Positions 51,101-59,525 of a DNA stretch of 64,000 bases are shown here, piece by piece. Under the pieces are notes generated by a model. That model was not told the DNA's origin, ran no database searches, and saw nothing but the letters and a program-made list of their open reading frames with translations. Origin of the DNA: Lepturacanthus savala (Eukaryota > Chordata > Actinopteri > Scombriformes > Trichiuridae); assembly GCA_030544235.1 (NCBI GenBank), contig CM060466.1, positions 22,115,575 through 22,179,574 of the forward strand. Direction: 5' to 3'. Position 1 is the first letter of the stretch, and each line of letters starts with the position of its first letter. A program made the position numbers and the translations under genes.

Positions 51101-53439
51101 CCATTTGCCTTGTGTGAGTCAACCACCTGTTTTGAACTATTAAATGTTGCTTATGGAAGCGCTGCAACTAACTAACTTGTTCGAATTAGAAGTTAATCAT
51201 TTAGCTTACTAAAACATCAGATAATAGTGAAACAGGTCGCTCACGATTTCCCAGTCGGCTAATTAAATTGTTTCAGTGCTGCGATCCAGTGATTTTGCAT
51301 TTGTGATGGTTCAGTCATGCTCTCTTGAATTATCACCACCACAAGCCTTACTATGGATTACAAGAAGAGATGTAACCTTTGCCTTGAAGGAGAAGCACAA
51401 GGAGTTGTATGTAGCTGCACTTCACAGCTCTCCTTCTCATTTATTATTCAAGTCTCTTGCGTGTGAAGTTTGTTGTGTCTGATCGTCCTTTCTGTGTCCT
51501 TAAATGCCGATGAAAAGACTCCGCTTTTTTTCCCCTTCAAGAGAGCCCATTGTCTTTCTTTATGAGACGACCCTTTTTGGGGCATTTGTGTCATTACTGG
51601 CAGACCCTTAGCAGATGGTCAAGCCGCCTGCCTCTTGTCAGCTGTCGCATGTGTATTTTGTCATTTAAATTTGTAGTTTATTCTCCTTGCAAATACCCAT
51701 TTAATAAAACATGTTCCAGCAGGAAAACAACCAAGACCACTTCTGTAGCTGTTCCGAACAAGTTCAAGGTCAATATTTAGCTGTAAAACTACAGTAGATT
51801 AACTCAATGACTAAGATTCTGTGGATGTTTTTGTGCTAAGAATAGTTATTTGTTTGGTTTTAAGAATACGTTTTCTTTGTTCTCTTGTGTTAGGAAAAGG
51901 AGTGACTGTTTTAACGGCTTTAGATTAGCCTCCATTCATCCAGTACAGCTCAGTCCTGCGTGATAATCTAGTTATTCTAGTCCTGGTGTACACAGAGTGT
52001 GGTGTCAAACAATTGTGGCTGAATGTTTTCTGAGGAAACAGCACAAAAATTTACTGAAAAACGCAAAAAGCTACAAGAAAATGCCTGTGAGCTAAATGTA
52101 TGAAGTGAACAACAAAAGCCTTCCAGGAATGTTTTTACACCCGGGATCACCACGGAGAATGTCCTGCTCGGCTGAAGAGTAAATCTCATTATGTAATGTC
52201 CAGTCACAGACCTGGAGCATTTAAAACAACAATAGTCTGATGTCACATGTTGCTATTGGGATTCAACTCACCTTGCCTTTCCATGTTTGGACTAAGGAAC
52301 ACATTAAAAAAAGGTACAAAATGTACAGCGTGTATCAGTGCATGATTAAAAAAGGCTAATATTTGTGTAAGCAGCACTAGCTGGATGGTAAAAGTATTAG
52401 TTAATTGTTAACTATAACATGACTTACATCTATGCATTTACAGTTGTCTTTACAAATTATATTAAGTTCTACAGCATGTTATATGTGTATTTTGAGTACT
52501 GCAACAGTATACCTACAATCTCCTGCAGTATGGGGAGCGTGGTTGTTCAAAACACAATTTTATGGTGGAAGGGTACACTTCCCTTTTTTCAATGAATTAG
52601 AATAATATGATAGCCATAACTTGAATGTTACTGGTAAAGCATGATGCCAGCATTACAAAAAATATTTATATAGAGAATTCTTTATTATATGCTGACAGAC
52701 TAACATTTCAATACCTAATTCATAACAGTCTGCGTTGTGTTTAATGAATATTGCTCACGTTAAACACATTAAACAGCAAAACCTGCTCCTCTGAACATGG
52801 TCGGGCTATCTGTCCACTTCCCGGCACATTTATTTCGATCACTCTCACTGTCATTCTCTGTCCTTCCAGCAACTCTTTGGTTCCAATTAAACCCATTACC
52901 ATCAGAGAGACATGTTGAACCGCACCACAGACACCAGAAACTGAGCGTGCCGGACCGACAGACTGATAGAAAGTGACACATGGAAGCAGACGTGGATGTA
53001 AGAAAAGAGAAGAGAGAGAGAGACGGAAGGGACGTGACGGCGTAGTGAGATGACACAGACGCCGACAGCTGAGCGGGACAGACAGGCGAGCATTAGAGGC
53101 AGGGTCAAGTATTTACAACACACGCACACATACACATTTAAACACAAACAGGGGGAGGACAATAGAATCTGCACTGCCATGGAGCTGCCCCCCTTTCTTA
53201 ACTCACCGGTCTTCCCCCAACATATAAACTATCTGTGTTTTCTTCCTATTCTTCCCCTAAATCCCTATATATCGCCTCCTTTCACTGTTGTGTTCTCTTC
53301 CCGTCAAGTTGCCTTTCATCACCCCTTCTTCCAGCGAGCCGGGTGCAGCCTGATCACTTACCCCGTTTACTAGTGAGGAGAGTCCATGGTCTGCAGTCCC
53401 CCTCTTTCCACCAGTCAAACCCCCATCCACTGAAGTCAT
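28728..53439 (-). CDS. rab11fip4: Rab11 family-interacting protein 4 (class II FIP), short isoform, 13 coding exons
   Basis: Spliced gene of 13 coding exons totalling 1659 nt (552 aa plus stop); all exon phases agree. The product is a class II Rab11 effector. Family knowledge: it dimerises by coiled coil, binds Rab11 and Arf GTPases, sits on recycling endosomes and centrosome, and acts in membrane delivery, cytokinesis and neural/retinal development. Seen here: an acidic Ser-rich N-terminal half, a conserved EEQFEDYGEGEE block (residues ~128-140), a CSQC Cys pair (~188), a coiled coil from ~259 to ~514, and a C-terminal Rab-binding segment ending DHNPSILEIKN. The conserved blocks match my memory of mammalian FIP4 better than FIP3. 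The mammalian long form is about 637 aa and starts with EF hands, which are absent from this model. Whether it is the teleost a or b paralogue cannot be told here. Confidence 0.93.
29620..30075. repeat. palindromic multi-copy element in the last rab11fip4 intron
   Basis: A ~45-bp unit (core TACTGTCTTGTGATATATAC plus a GGATGATNATGAAGA-type end) occurs at about 29660-29725 on minus, 29798-29850 on plus, 29866-29905 on plus, and in part at 30033-30068. The outer copies extend to inverted arms that include TTCTTTTCAAACAA and TTGTTTGAAAAGAA. It looks like a fold-back element that has been internally duplicated. Confidence 0.75.
30377..30390. promoter_or_regulatory. near-palindromic RFX X-box
   Basis: GTTGCCAAGGCAAC: two inverted RFX half sites separated by two bases. 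It lies in the last rab11fip4 intron. Known motif class; function here is inferred. Confidence 0.5.
30600..30970. repeat. probable dispersed repeat relic
   Basis: TTAGATTAGATATGACTTCA followed by TTGATTCCTATGGAAGG resembles a teleost repeat with an 'attgatcccc' core. AT-rich tail. Weakly supported. Confidence 0.35.
31456..31599 (-). CDS. rab11fip4: rab11fip4 coding exon 12
   Basis: 144 nt in phase 0, encoding ENQRLREQNDELNGQILSLS, then LYEAKNLFATQTKAQSLAAE and IDNASRDQ. This helix leads into the Rab11-binding domain. Acceptor TTTTAG, donor CAG|GTAATG. Confidence 0.95.
33904..34062 (-). CDS. rab11fip4: rab11fip4 coding exon 11 (coiled coil)
   Basis: 159 nt in phase 0, encoding LIEDLRRELEHLQLFKLEAE, then RPGRSRSSSSSLADFNSKTR and EVELEHEVKRLKQ. 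The coiled coil is interrupted by a basic/Ser-rich linker (RPGRSRSSSSS) that is also present in mammalian FIP4 and is a plausible phosphorylation segment. Donor is CAG|GTGATG. Confidence 0.95.
34161..34298 (-). CDS. rab11fip4: rab11fip4 coding exon 10 (coiled coil)
   Basis: 138 nt in phase 0, encoding EKQRMTDKLEDTSLRLKDEM, then DLYRKMMDKLRQNRQQFQKE and KEAMQE. It is almost identical to the segment I recall from mammalian FIP4, so this is one of the most conserved parts of the coiled coil. Donor is GAG|GTGGTT. Confidence 0.95.
34841..34922 (-). CDS. rab11fip4: rab11fip4 coding exon 9 (coiled coil)
   Basis: 82 nt, starting with the A that completes Arg and encoding VKQVEDDNSEMSINMCRLKL followed by QTEKLDV. 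The acceptor TTTTTTAG and donor GTG|GTAAGT are both strong. QTEKLD is a recognisable FIP4 block. Confidence 0.92.
35090..35402 (+). mobile_element. 3' end of a degraded non-LTR retrotransposon (L2-like)
   Basis: In one plus-strand frame the sequence reads EAFSVAAPSLWNTL, the C-terminal tail typical of fish LINE reverse-transcriptase ORFs. A stop and a frame break follow. It ends with AAAAGCACTTTACAATTAAA and a TATTATTAT tail, typical of L2-type LINE 3' ends. It inserted in the intron opposite to rab11fip4. Confidence 0.65.
35403..35520 (-). mobile_element. 3' part of a tRNA-derived SINE-like element
   Basis: The plus strand reads GGAGAGAGACAGGAAAGAGG and GAGAGAGGGAATGACATGCT, the reverse of the body of a SINE common in percomorphs. 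It abuts the LINE tail, so one inserted at the end of the other. The tRNA-like head is missing. Confidence 0.5.
35614..35754 (-). CDS. rab11fip4: rab11fip4 coding exon 8 (coiled coil)
   Basis: 141 nt, encoding VHELEEQLKDQETRAEQNLQ, then EELRRHREAYTKMERDKNTQ and IEFLTN. Highly charged heptad pattern. It ends with a split Arg codon (CG|A) completed by exon 9. Donor is CG|GTGAGA. Confidence 0.94.
35857..35960 (-). CDS. rab11fip4: rab11fip4 coding exon 7 (coiled-coil start)
   Basis: 104 nt, encoding VSSLEKKVAELENEILMNGD followed by LKSKLKQDNTQLVH. Leu/Val heptads mark the start of the long dimerising coiled coil. Acceptor CTAAG, donor CACAG|GTACAG; phase 0 to 2. Confidence 0.94.
36560..36659 (-). 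CDS. rab11fip4: rab11fip4 coding exon 6
   Basis: 100 nt, changing phase from 2 to 0. It encodes QLLHNSNLSSSNGSTEDLFR followed by DSIDSCDIDINEK, a Ser/Asp-rich linker conserved in FIP4 just before the coiled coil. Acceptor GAGCAG, donor AAAG|GTATGA. Confidence 0.94.
37774..37809 (-). CDS. rab11fip4: rab11fip4 coding exon 5 (36-nt small exon)
   Basis: A very small exon between a TTTTGTAG acceptor and a GAAG|GTAGGC donor, encoding PNRKISSTAFG plus split Ser/Arg codons. The peptide matches the SPNRKISSTAFGR segment I recall from mammalian FIP4. Phase 2 at both ends means skipping would remove 12 residues without a frameshift. Confidence 0.92.
39050..39088. repeat. (GT)n microsatellite
   Basis: GT units with GC interruptions, in the intron between coding exons 4 and 5. 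Confidence 0.9.
39307..39441 (-). CDS. rab11fip4: rab11fip4 coding exon 4 (CxxC segment)
   Basis: 135 nt, phase 2 at both ends. It encodes AGQTPRKVPQHYTGELMDVY, then CSQCSKKVNLLNDLDARLKN and LKAN. The CSQC pair is also present in mammalian FIP4 (CSQC there too), so it is a conserved feature. The heptad-like LLNDLDARLKNLKAN may be a short helix ahead of the main coiled coil. Donor is CAG|GTGCAT. Confidence 0.93.
41025..41210 (-). CDS. rab11fip4: rab11fip4 coding exon 3
   Basis: 186 nt with phase 2 at both ends, so it is symmetric. It encodes DLSTRSSASLNEEQFEDYGE followed by GEEPDYTPSSPCPDDETRTN and GYSDLGSSVPS. This is the most diagnostic FIP4 block in the window. Of two tandem candidate acceptors (TCAG at 41211-41214 and at 41201-41204), only the outer one keeps the frame with the AA end of exon 2. 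Confidence 0.95.
42654..42892 (-). CDS. rab11fip4: rab11fip4 coding exon 2
   Basis: 239 nt in frame 0, after a long pyrimidine-rich acceptor ending CCAG; the donor is AA|GTAAGC. It encodes GGEVVRVCPV at the start and LGDLFFPGE at the end, with an acidic, Ser/Thr-rich middle (VEEPDEEGRERESDRDSAVE). The end aligns with the GGLFLPEDK region I recall from mammalian FIP4, and the VESTQGS block aligns with MESTQSLEGS. This is the exon where an EF-hand-encoding long isoform and the short isoform would converge. Confidence 0.88.
43085..43280. repeat. dispersed repeat relic
   Basis: GGAAACTTTCCATGGAAATT followed by AACAGGAATATATGGG matches a teleost repeat I recall. Lies in the rab11fip4 intron. Confidence 0.45.
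45104..45200. repeat. long (GT)n microsatellite
   Basis: About 97 bp of GT with three TT interruptions. The longest dinucleotide GT tract in the window. Confidence 0.98.
46235..46412 (-). mobile_element. tRNA-derived SINE-like copy
   Basis: On the plus strand it carries CAGGCAGGAAATGATGGGAG followed by GGCTTATGAGGCAAGCGCTC, the reverse of the body and tRNA-like head of a SINE. Diverged; no intact Pol III boxes. Confidence 0.45.
48815..49170. repeat. tandemly duplicated dispersed repeat
   Basis: Two ~110-bp units in direct order. Both contain GGTATAAAAGG, CTCTAAAGCTGA, ACAGTCAATCAA and AGCTATTCT. They are followed by CTCGAATGTGAGGATTTCTC, a word of a repeat family also seen at 58760-59030. 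Confidence 0.65.
50711..51024. mobile_element. TTAA-flanked fold-back MITE
   Basis: 314 bp with inverted ends TTAAAGGGATAGTTGAACA and TTAAAGGGATAGTTCAAGA. The whole element is palindromic. CAAGCTGTTTCCAGACCAG in the left arm returns inverted (CTGGTCTGGAAACAGCTTG) in the right arm, as do AATAGGTG and GCTGCTCAGC. Arms are about 150 bp around a short loop. No coding capacity. Confidence 0.75.
53362..53439 (-). CDS. rab11fip4: rab11fip4 coding exon 1 (alternative first exon of short isoform)
   Basis: The exon reads ATG to a GTAAGT donor, encoding MTSVDGGLTG followed by GKRGTADHGL and SSLVNG. It ends on a complete codon (phase 0), which is what the next exon (start 42892) requires. The reading frame is open upstream of the ATG as far as a non-AUG Val codon at 53446-53448, and the ATG at 53437-53439 has a weak Kozak context. 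I chose this ATG because it is the only one in frame close to the donor. The peptide does not resemble an EF hand, so this would be an alternative start giving a protein without the Ca2+-binding-like N-terminus. Assignment is inferred from donor strength, phase and promoter-like flank, not from homology. Confidence 0.6.
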
Positions 53440-53639
53440 CCACTTCACCAGGGCTAAGTCCGCCGCTGTCTCCCTTCACACACACATTCACACACACACA
53501 CAACGCACAGGTGTTCCCTTCAAAGGCGAGGAGGAGGAGGAAGTGTTGGGGTAGTCCAAAGGGTGAATCCCTGTTAGTGGTATAGTCCAAAGAGAGGCAG
53601 AGGAGTGGAGCAGGATGTATCGTTCACTTTAAAACACTG

Positions 53640-53760
53640 CACTGGCTGCCTGCCTTTTCTTACACTGACAGAAACAGCAACACACGCACGCTTACACACA
53701 CGCTCACAAACACACACACACACGCATGCATGCACACACACACACACAGGCACAGACTCT
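53640..53760. repeat. imperfect (CA)n repeat
   Basis: CA-rich tract with CG and TG interruptions, lying in the presumed 5' UTR/promoter side of the short rab11fip4 isoform. Confidence 0.85.
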
Positions 53761-53899
53761 GCAACTCACACTCTCACACTTTCCTCCCTCACTGGCTGCT
53801 TCGCCGGCTGACTCGCATTCACACACTGAGAGCTCAGATCAGGCAACAGTTGTTGAATTCATGGCACCTCCTCCCCCCTCCCCTCCCTCCCTCTTGTAG

Positions 53900-54025
53900 C
53901 TCGTCGCTTAGCAACTGGCTTCTGTGGGCGGAGCTTGCGAGAGCCCTAACCATACAGCCTGTGGTCCTGACATTGCTGCACACTCTGCTCTCCTTGGCTG
54001 CCGCCTACTCAGGCTATATTTGCAT
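53900..54025 (-). promoter_or_regulatory. rab11fip4: candidate promoter of the rab11fip4 short isoform
   Basis: This GC-richer patch lies about 0.5 kb upstream of the short first exon. Reading the minus strand it contains an octamer ATGCAAAT (54018-54025) immediately followed by a TATA-like AAATATAG (54014-54021). Then come an RFX X-box-like GTTGCTAAGCGAC (53903-53915) and a GC box (GGGCGG on plus, 53926-53931). A start site about 25-30 bp downstream of the TATA-like element would be near 53985. No transcript evidence is available. Confidence 0.4.
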
Positions 54026-55510
54026 ATGAAGCCCTGCCTGCCTCTGTCTGTCTGTCCCCGCTGTAGAAGAGGCCAGTGGCTGTGTGGGCCGTAGAGAGGA
54101 GGGGGGAGGGAGGGAGGTGAGGTGATTGTTGTCACTTCAACTGAAACTGTTTGTCGTCAGTGATGCAGCAGATTCCTCAAGACGGGTTAAAAGAGAAAAA
54201 TACGGTGGTTTTGTCACAATGGGAACGGCGGAGGATGCATTAGCCAGAAGGAGAGCAGTGACAGCAAAGCAGAGAAAAGGTCATTTGTTGTTGTTGTTAC
54301 CCAGTTAACTTTCAAATGAGTTGAGAAAACCCTGATTCTTCTTAGGAAGAAGAAAAGGCACCACATTAACCTTTATTCTCACATCTTGGAGCTGAAATAA
54401 TTTGTTTATTGATGGAAACTTGATTTGATAATTGATTGGTAGTTTAAATTTGAATAAAGATTTAAAGAATATTATGGTTTCACCTTATTTAATGCAAATA
54501 CATTGTATGTTGGTTTTGAACATTATCTGAACACACCTTCATAATCCTTCATGCTAATAAACCATTATCTTTTGAGTTTCAGTCAGACAGAACAATCATT
54601 TCATGACAGCTTGGGCTCTGATAAATGGTAATAGGTACTTTTTTTTACATTGACATTTTATGGACAAATAATCAGTTCAAAACAGAAAACTCTTAATAAT
54701 ACAGCCTTGTCAGCACTATAATAACCACAATCCAAACTCATATAATCTCACCCTATATTAACTCATTACATTCAGGTTATGTAACTTACATGCTTTCATT
54801 TTGTTTGTTAGATCATATGATCTAAAGATAATCCTCAAAATCCTTTTGGAATCCATTCAAAAACGCACAGTGGTCAATCTGTACATGAACCTGGTATTCC
54901 TGGTTCCTAAAAAGATTACGTATTACAGATACAAGTTGTGGAAATGAACAATTTAAGTTCAAATCTTTTCAAAAGAGGTCTGGAAGTTATAAAAGAGTAC
55001 AATAGATGAATAAAATTCAATTCACACTGCAGCTTCACAAAGGCAACACTATTTTTGTGAAAGTACTTCCATAATGTATAAGTAATAGTTTTTTTCTGCT
55101 ATGCCATCTCTGCCACTACAGTATTTTCACACAACTTTAGGTCTTACTGTTATGCTGTTAAGAAAATAATTGATACCCCTACAAGGAGGGTGTAAGTTAA
55201 TGAATGGAAATATTCTACACCATGTGTGGGCTCTTCATAATATATATTTACTCAGCTCCACAGAGCGCTTCAGTCATTCTTTCTGTTGCCAATACATGCT
55301 TTACTCCTCACATGTATCTTTTAAATTGCTCCTATTCTGGCTGGCTGCTGACCAGGATCTGGGATACAGAAAACAACTCGGAGTCAGCACTGAAGATCCT
55401 GGGATTGCAATTATCTTGTTTGTTACTTTTGTTCGGTGGCATCAATCACAGCAGTAGAGAGATTTTTGTCAAACCTAAACTAAAAGTCAAACTCTTTTTA
55501 AAGATTGGTC

Positions 55511-55524
55511 GTTGCTATGGCAAC
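55511..55524. promoter_or_regulatory. near-perfect RFX X-box palindrome
   Basis: GTTGCTATGGCAAC fits the RFX/X-box consensus with two half sites spaced by two bases. It lies about 1.5 kb upstream of the candidate rab11fip4 short promoter. Confidence 0.55.
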
Positions 55525-58500
55525 ATTTACCTTTTCATTTTTGTGCATGATTTACAGTAAGTGAATAATTGTACACCATGCATGGGCATCCATGCAGTTT
55601 GCTTTTAATGAGTTGGATTGCATCAGTAGCACGTTAACACTAAGCTAAACATTTTTGAATGAAGAAACTAAGATGACCTGGTTTCAGATGTGCTGCAAAA
55701 TAATATTCTGGTGAATATTCTGGTGTCTGTGAATGGAAACCAAACATATGTGGTCTAGAGGTGGCGGATGAATGCAGTCTGCCATAGTGCTGTTGTCCTA
55801 CATTGAAAGGATTTGTTCCCTGTGCTGTGGAAACACAAATCACACACACTCTATTGCCATTTCAAGAAATCCCCTTTGGCATCTGTGCCACTTGAAATAA
55901 AGACACTTTCTGTATTTGTTTTCTTTCTTTCCCTGACTTATATTGCTTTTGTGCTTGTTTTACAAGTCTATGACCAGTGCATTTCATCCTTACCCAAAGA
56001 AAACTACTTATATTGCCAATAATGAATGATCAAATCTCATGATTTCATATCAGCGTGCGTTTTTGTGGACGTGTTTGTATTGTGCTCATTCAGCTTTCAC
56101 CACTTCATGACTTGTTCCAGTAACTGAACTTGGCAGCCACTGGCAAGGGCTAATAGAAACTGAGCCAAATCCTAATCCAGCTCAAATTACAAGGAAATGT
56201 CAGTGAACTTATTACCTTCCTGCTATCTTTCCCGCTCCCTCCTGTTGACATATTTTTCTTGTTTCCATGTTAATTCGGTGATTCATTGTCTGCATGTGGG
56301 CCGATCTCAGGGTCTCATACAGTACGTGTCAGAAAGCTGTATAGCTGCTTGAGTCCTGATGCTTGGTGTGAATACTTTTGCGCTGATGGAGGGATGAGAT
56401 AAAGGAGAAGAGATGGTGGGAAGGTTGAAGAGGAAGGAAACAGATTTGATCCAAGCTGAGGGAGCCAAAAAAAACTAATTATGTAGATAGGAATGCACCC
56501 TAAAGTCTCTTTTCTCTCTTCCTCCGTCACTCCTCAAAGACGTTGGCATGGGCTCAACCAATGGCCCAAGGGCTATTTGTTTATTTGCAATTTGTCAGAG
56601 GGCTGGCCCCTTTCCCTCTTTTCAAAGAAACCATTTACAATTCTATTCATGTCTACCTGCCTCATTCAGTCGGCAACACACAGTTATGGAACAAGGGTCT
56701 GGATTTCACTACGTGCTGTCAGAGACTGTTAAACTGTTATTGTAATGCTATTCAAAGACGGGGAAGTCAGAGTATTTAAGTTATTAAGACTGCATCCATT
56801 GCAGTAGACTTTATACTCCTCATAGACGAATGGACAGAGGCTATGCATAAGGTTGAAGCAAACACGTACCTTCACACGTAGCTTTTAGTTTATCCGCACA
56901 TAGTATTAAAAAAACAAACCCCAAAAAATGTGCATGTTGCGGAGTTCAGCTGAAACAGCTCTGTGGGGATTTCCTCCGAATGCTGGTGTTCGCAATGCAG
57001 CAAGACGAATGATAGAGAGTAGAAGAGGGTGGGGGTAGAGATGGATAGTGAGAGAGAGGGAGGGAGAGGCCCTGCAGAATAAAAGAGACGGAAAGCACAG
57101 GCTTACAAGAAATAAACGAGGCAGGGATACTCTTCAGGGGGCAGTGGGTTGGTAGGCTGTTTATTTGGGCCAAGTGCTGCGAGTTCCAATATATCTGCTT
57201 CTACTTGTTCTAAATACACACAAAGATGTGGAAACACACACACATGCACAGATTCAGGAGTGTGTCTGGGTTCTGTAACACACATTGTATGTGTGCCTTA
57301 AGTCTTCTTGTGATATTGTAATTCAGTAAATTTCATTTCAGACCATTAGGTCGTTCTAATCCTTTAATTGCTCAATTCTATGAGCAGTTTAGGCTAATAC
57401 ATTAATCGGACTAATAATTATTTAGACAGATTACATTCACAGATTTGATTTTTGATGTTGGTGTTTATTTCCTGGTATGAGCAACAACTACACACAATTT
57501 AAAATGATTATATTTTGAGCAACCTAAGCTGACTGTCTGGTACAGAGCAGAAAATAGGACAATATTCACACACAAACTGCACAACTTTGTGAGATTCACT
57601 ACGATGACAATGTAGGCAGTGGAGGCGGAAAACGAAGGGGTCAGATGGAGTGTGTACGAGAGAGAGTGAGAGAGAGTTTGAAAAGGCAAAAATCTGCAGT
57701 ATCTGTTGCCATCTTGGGATTTTCAAGCCTAATAAAAAGGGGGCCATGAATAAAATGACTATTGTTTGCTCTGTTTCAAAACTTCAGAGAAATCTAGTTA
57801 CAAGGACATGAAATACATGACAGAGAAACCAACATATATGTGTATAGCAGTAGGAACTGGCTCATTCTTAATATATGGATATGATATGTATTGGTGATAG
57901 AAAAAGTGAGAGCATGAATTATGTATCATTTGCTCTAGAGCTTTAAATCTTACAGAATATATAGTTAAAGTGACATAAAATAGATATCTATATCCATCAT
58001 AGAGAATATTTGAACACTTAAGGGAACTTGCAGCTCAAATATGTAAAGAATGAACCACGTCCTACTGTATTACACATCTATCTGTTTGTGACTAATTGGC
58101 TGTAGTACGAGTGAAACCAGGCTACTGGGTTAAGTGTTGCCTAAAGGGAAAACAACACACATGATTGTGGATGTATTGATTACTGTTCACACTCAATGTG
58201 CAGTGGCATGGTTATGGTTAGCAATGACAGGCAAGTATCCAGTATACAAAGATAGATAGACTATTTAGAGAGTGCAATATGCAGTTTAGGATGGTAAACA
58301 AATCCCCACACACAGTCCTCCCAATCCTCCTAACTCTTTTACAAAGACACAATATTCTGTCTGCTGTTATGGATCCCCTGACAAAATTTCAAGAACTGGG
58401 ATGCAGAGTGCTGCTGGCAGCCGGTATAGACCACCCCAGCTTTGAATTTGTTTTGCATTGAATTTAAGTTGTTATATGTATGAGAGAGTAAAAGTAAACA

Positions 58501-58759
58501 AATACATTTTTTTAAAGTTGTCATTCTGCTTGAAAATGTCAAAAAATGGAAAAAGAATGAATGAATCCATAAAAAAAAATGTTAAAAGATCAGTGGTTGG
58601 AAATGCTGGTGGTGAAAGATTTAAACAGACACACATTAGGATCTATGACCAACCTGTTAGGGTCTTTTAGAATGGTCCTGCTGTAACAATTCAATTTAAC
58701 AAGTGAAAACCTTGTTAAATTTAGTTCTATCTATAAAAATATTGTTCTTAGGGAGCATC

Positions 58760-59030
58760 TTGGTGCAGCTATATTACCAATTATTTTCTCAATCGATCAC
58801 TTCGTCCATAAAATGTCAGAAAAATCTTGTTTCCAAAGGTCTTGTTTTATCCGGTCAACAGCCCGAAATCCAAAGACAATCAGTTTACTATCATGTATCA
58901 CACACTGTACAAGTTTCAAATCCTCATTTGAGAAACTAAAACCCGAAAATATCTGGCAGTGTTCAACTGTTAGATAAATTGCTAAAAGGATTATTAGATT
59001 ATCAATATAGTTACAGTTACAGCTCTACAA
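58760..59030 (-). repeat. dispersed teleost repeat copy
   Basis: Contains AATTATTTTCTCAATCGATC at one end and CAGTTACAGCTCTAC at the other. A GTTTCAAATCCTCATTTGAG core lies between. These are words of a very common fish repeat, here inverted relative to the copy at 48.8-49.2 kb. Confidence 0.55.
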
Positions 59031-59340
59031 ACAAACCTGACACAGTGCTTAAAGATAATAGCTTTGACTACATGTCAGAATAATGATTGGAATTATTTTA
59101 AACAGGCAAGGTTATGAGATATTAACAATATAGACAATAATAGATGTCTCCATGTACACCTATTTCATTCCTGACAGGATGAGGCACAACGGCATTAGTG
59201 TTAGATCTGTAAAAGTAGACAATGGAATGCGGTGAGCTAACGTTTGCTACAGAGCCTATTCAGTATAACTCTGATGCCCTGAGTATTGAACTTTTTCAGA
59301 GTCTGAGGCATTATCCCTTATAATAGCTATTATTTTTTCT

Positions 59341-59525
59341 TTAAGTATATATATTTTGCAGGGTTTTCCCTTCATATGATGGCACAGCAGAGACAACAGG
59401 AAAAGGAGAGGCAGAGAGACGGGGAATGACATTCAGATGGAGCTCCCGATGCAGGATTGGAACCAGGGCCACCTGCAGTAAGAACCTAGCCTCTAAATGG
59501 GGCGGCCACTCTACGCCCCTTAAAA
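59341..59525 (-). mobile_element. tRNA-derived SINE-like element
   Basis: The minus strand starts with a tRNA-like head including GGTGGCCCTGGTTCCAATCC (B-box-like GGTTCCAATCC). A body follows with GTCATTCCCCGTCTCTCTGC and TCCTTTTCCTGTTGTCTCTG. This is the structure of tRNA SINEs common in percomorphs. The best preserved of three copies in the window. Confidence 0.6.

Larger units (their letters stand above)
42893..53361 (-). other. rab11fip4: rab11fip4 intron between coding exons 1 and 2
   Basis: A 10.5-kb intron with a GTAAGT donor and a pyrimidine-rich CAG acceptor. It holds SINE-like and MITE insertions, a 97-bp GT repeat and a duplicated repeat block. I looked on the minus strand for exons encoding the FIP4 EF-hand region and saw none. 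Confidence 0.6.

Noticed and set aside
53201..53207. A strong minus-strand donor CG|GTGAGT about 155 nt inside the intron after the short first exon.
   Set aside because: Use of it would add a phase that does not match exon 2 without a stop-free frame from the chosen ATG. Probably cryptic, though an alternative 5' UTR use is possible.
57119..57231. A minus-strand exon-like open stretch (EQVEADILELAALGPNKQ...) between a TTTAG acceptor and a GTAAGC donor.
   Set aside because: It resembles no FIP4 or other family sequence, its length is within chance, and no phase partner is available. Not strong enough to annotate.
59426..59520. Possible functional tRNA gene from the B-box-like GGTTCCAATCC.
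   Set aside because: No cloverleaf can be drawn, the A-box is poor, and the flanks match a SINE body. Treated as a tRNA-derived SINE.
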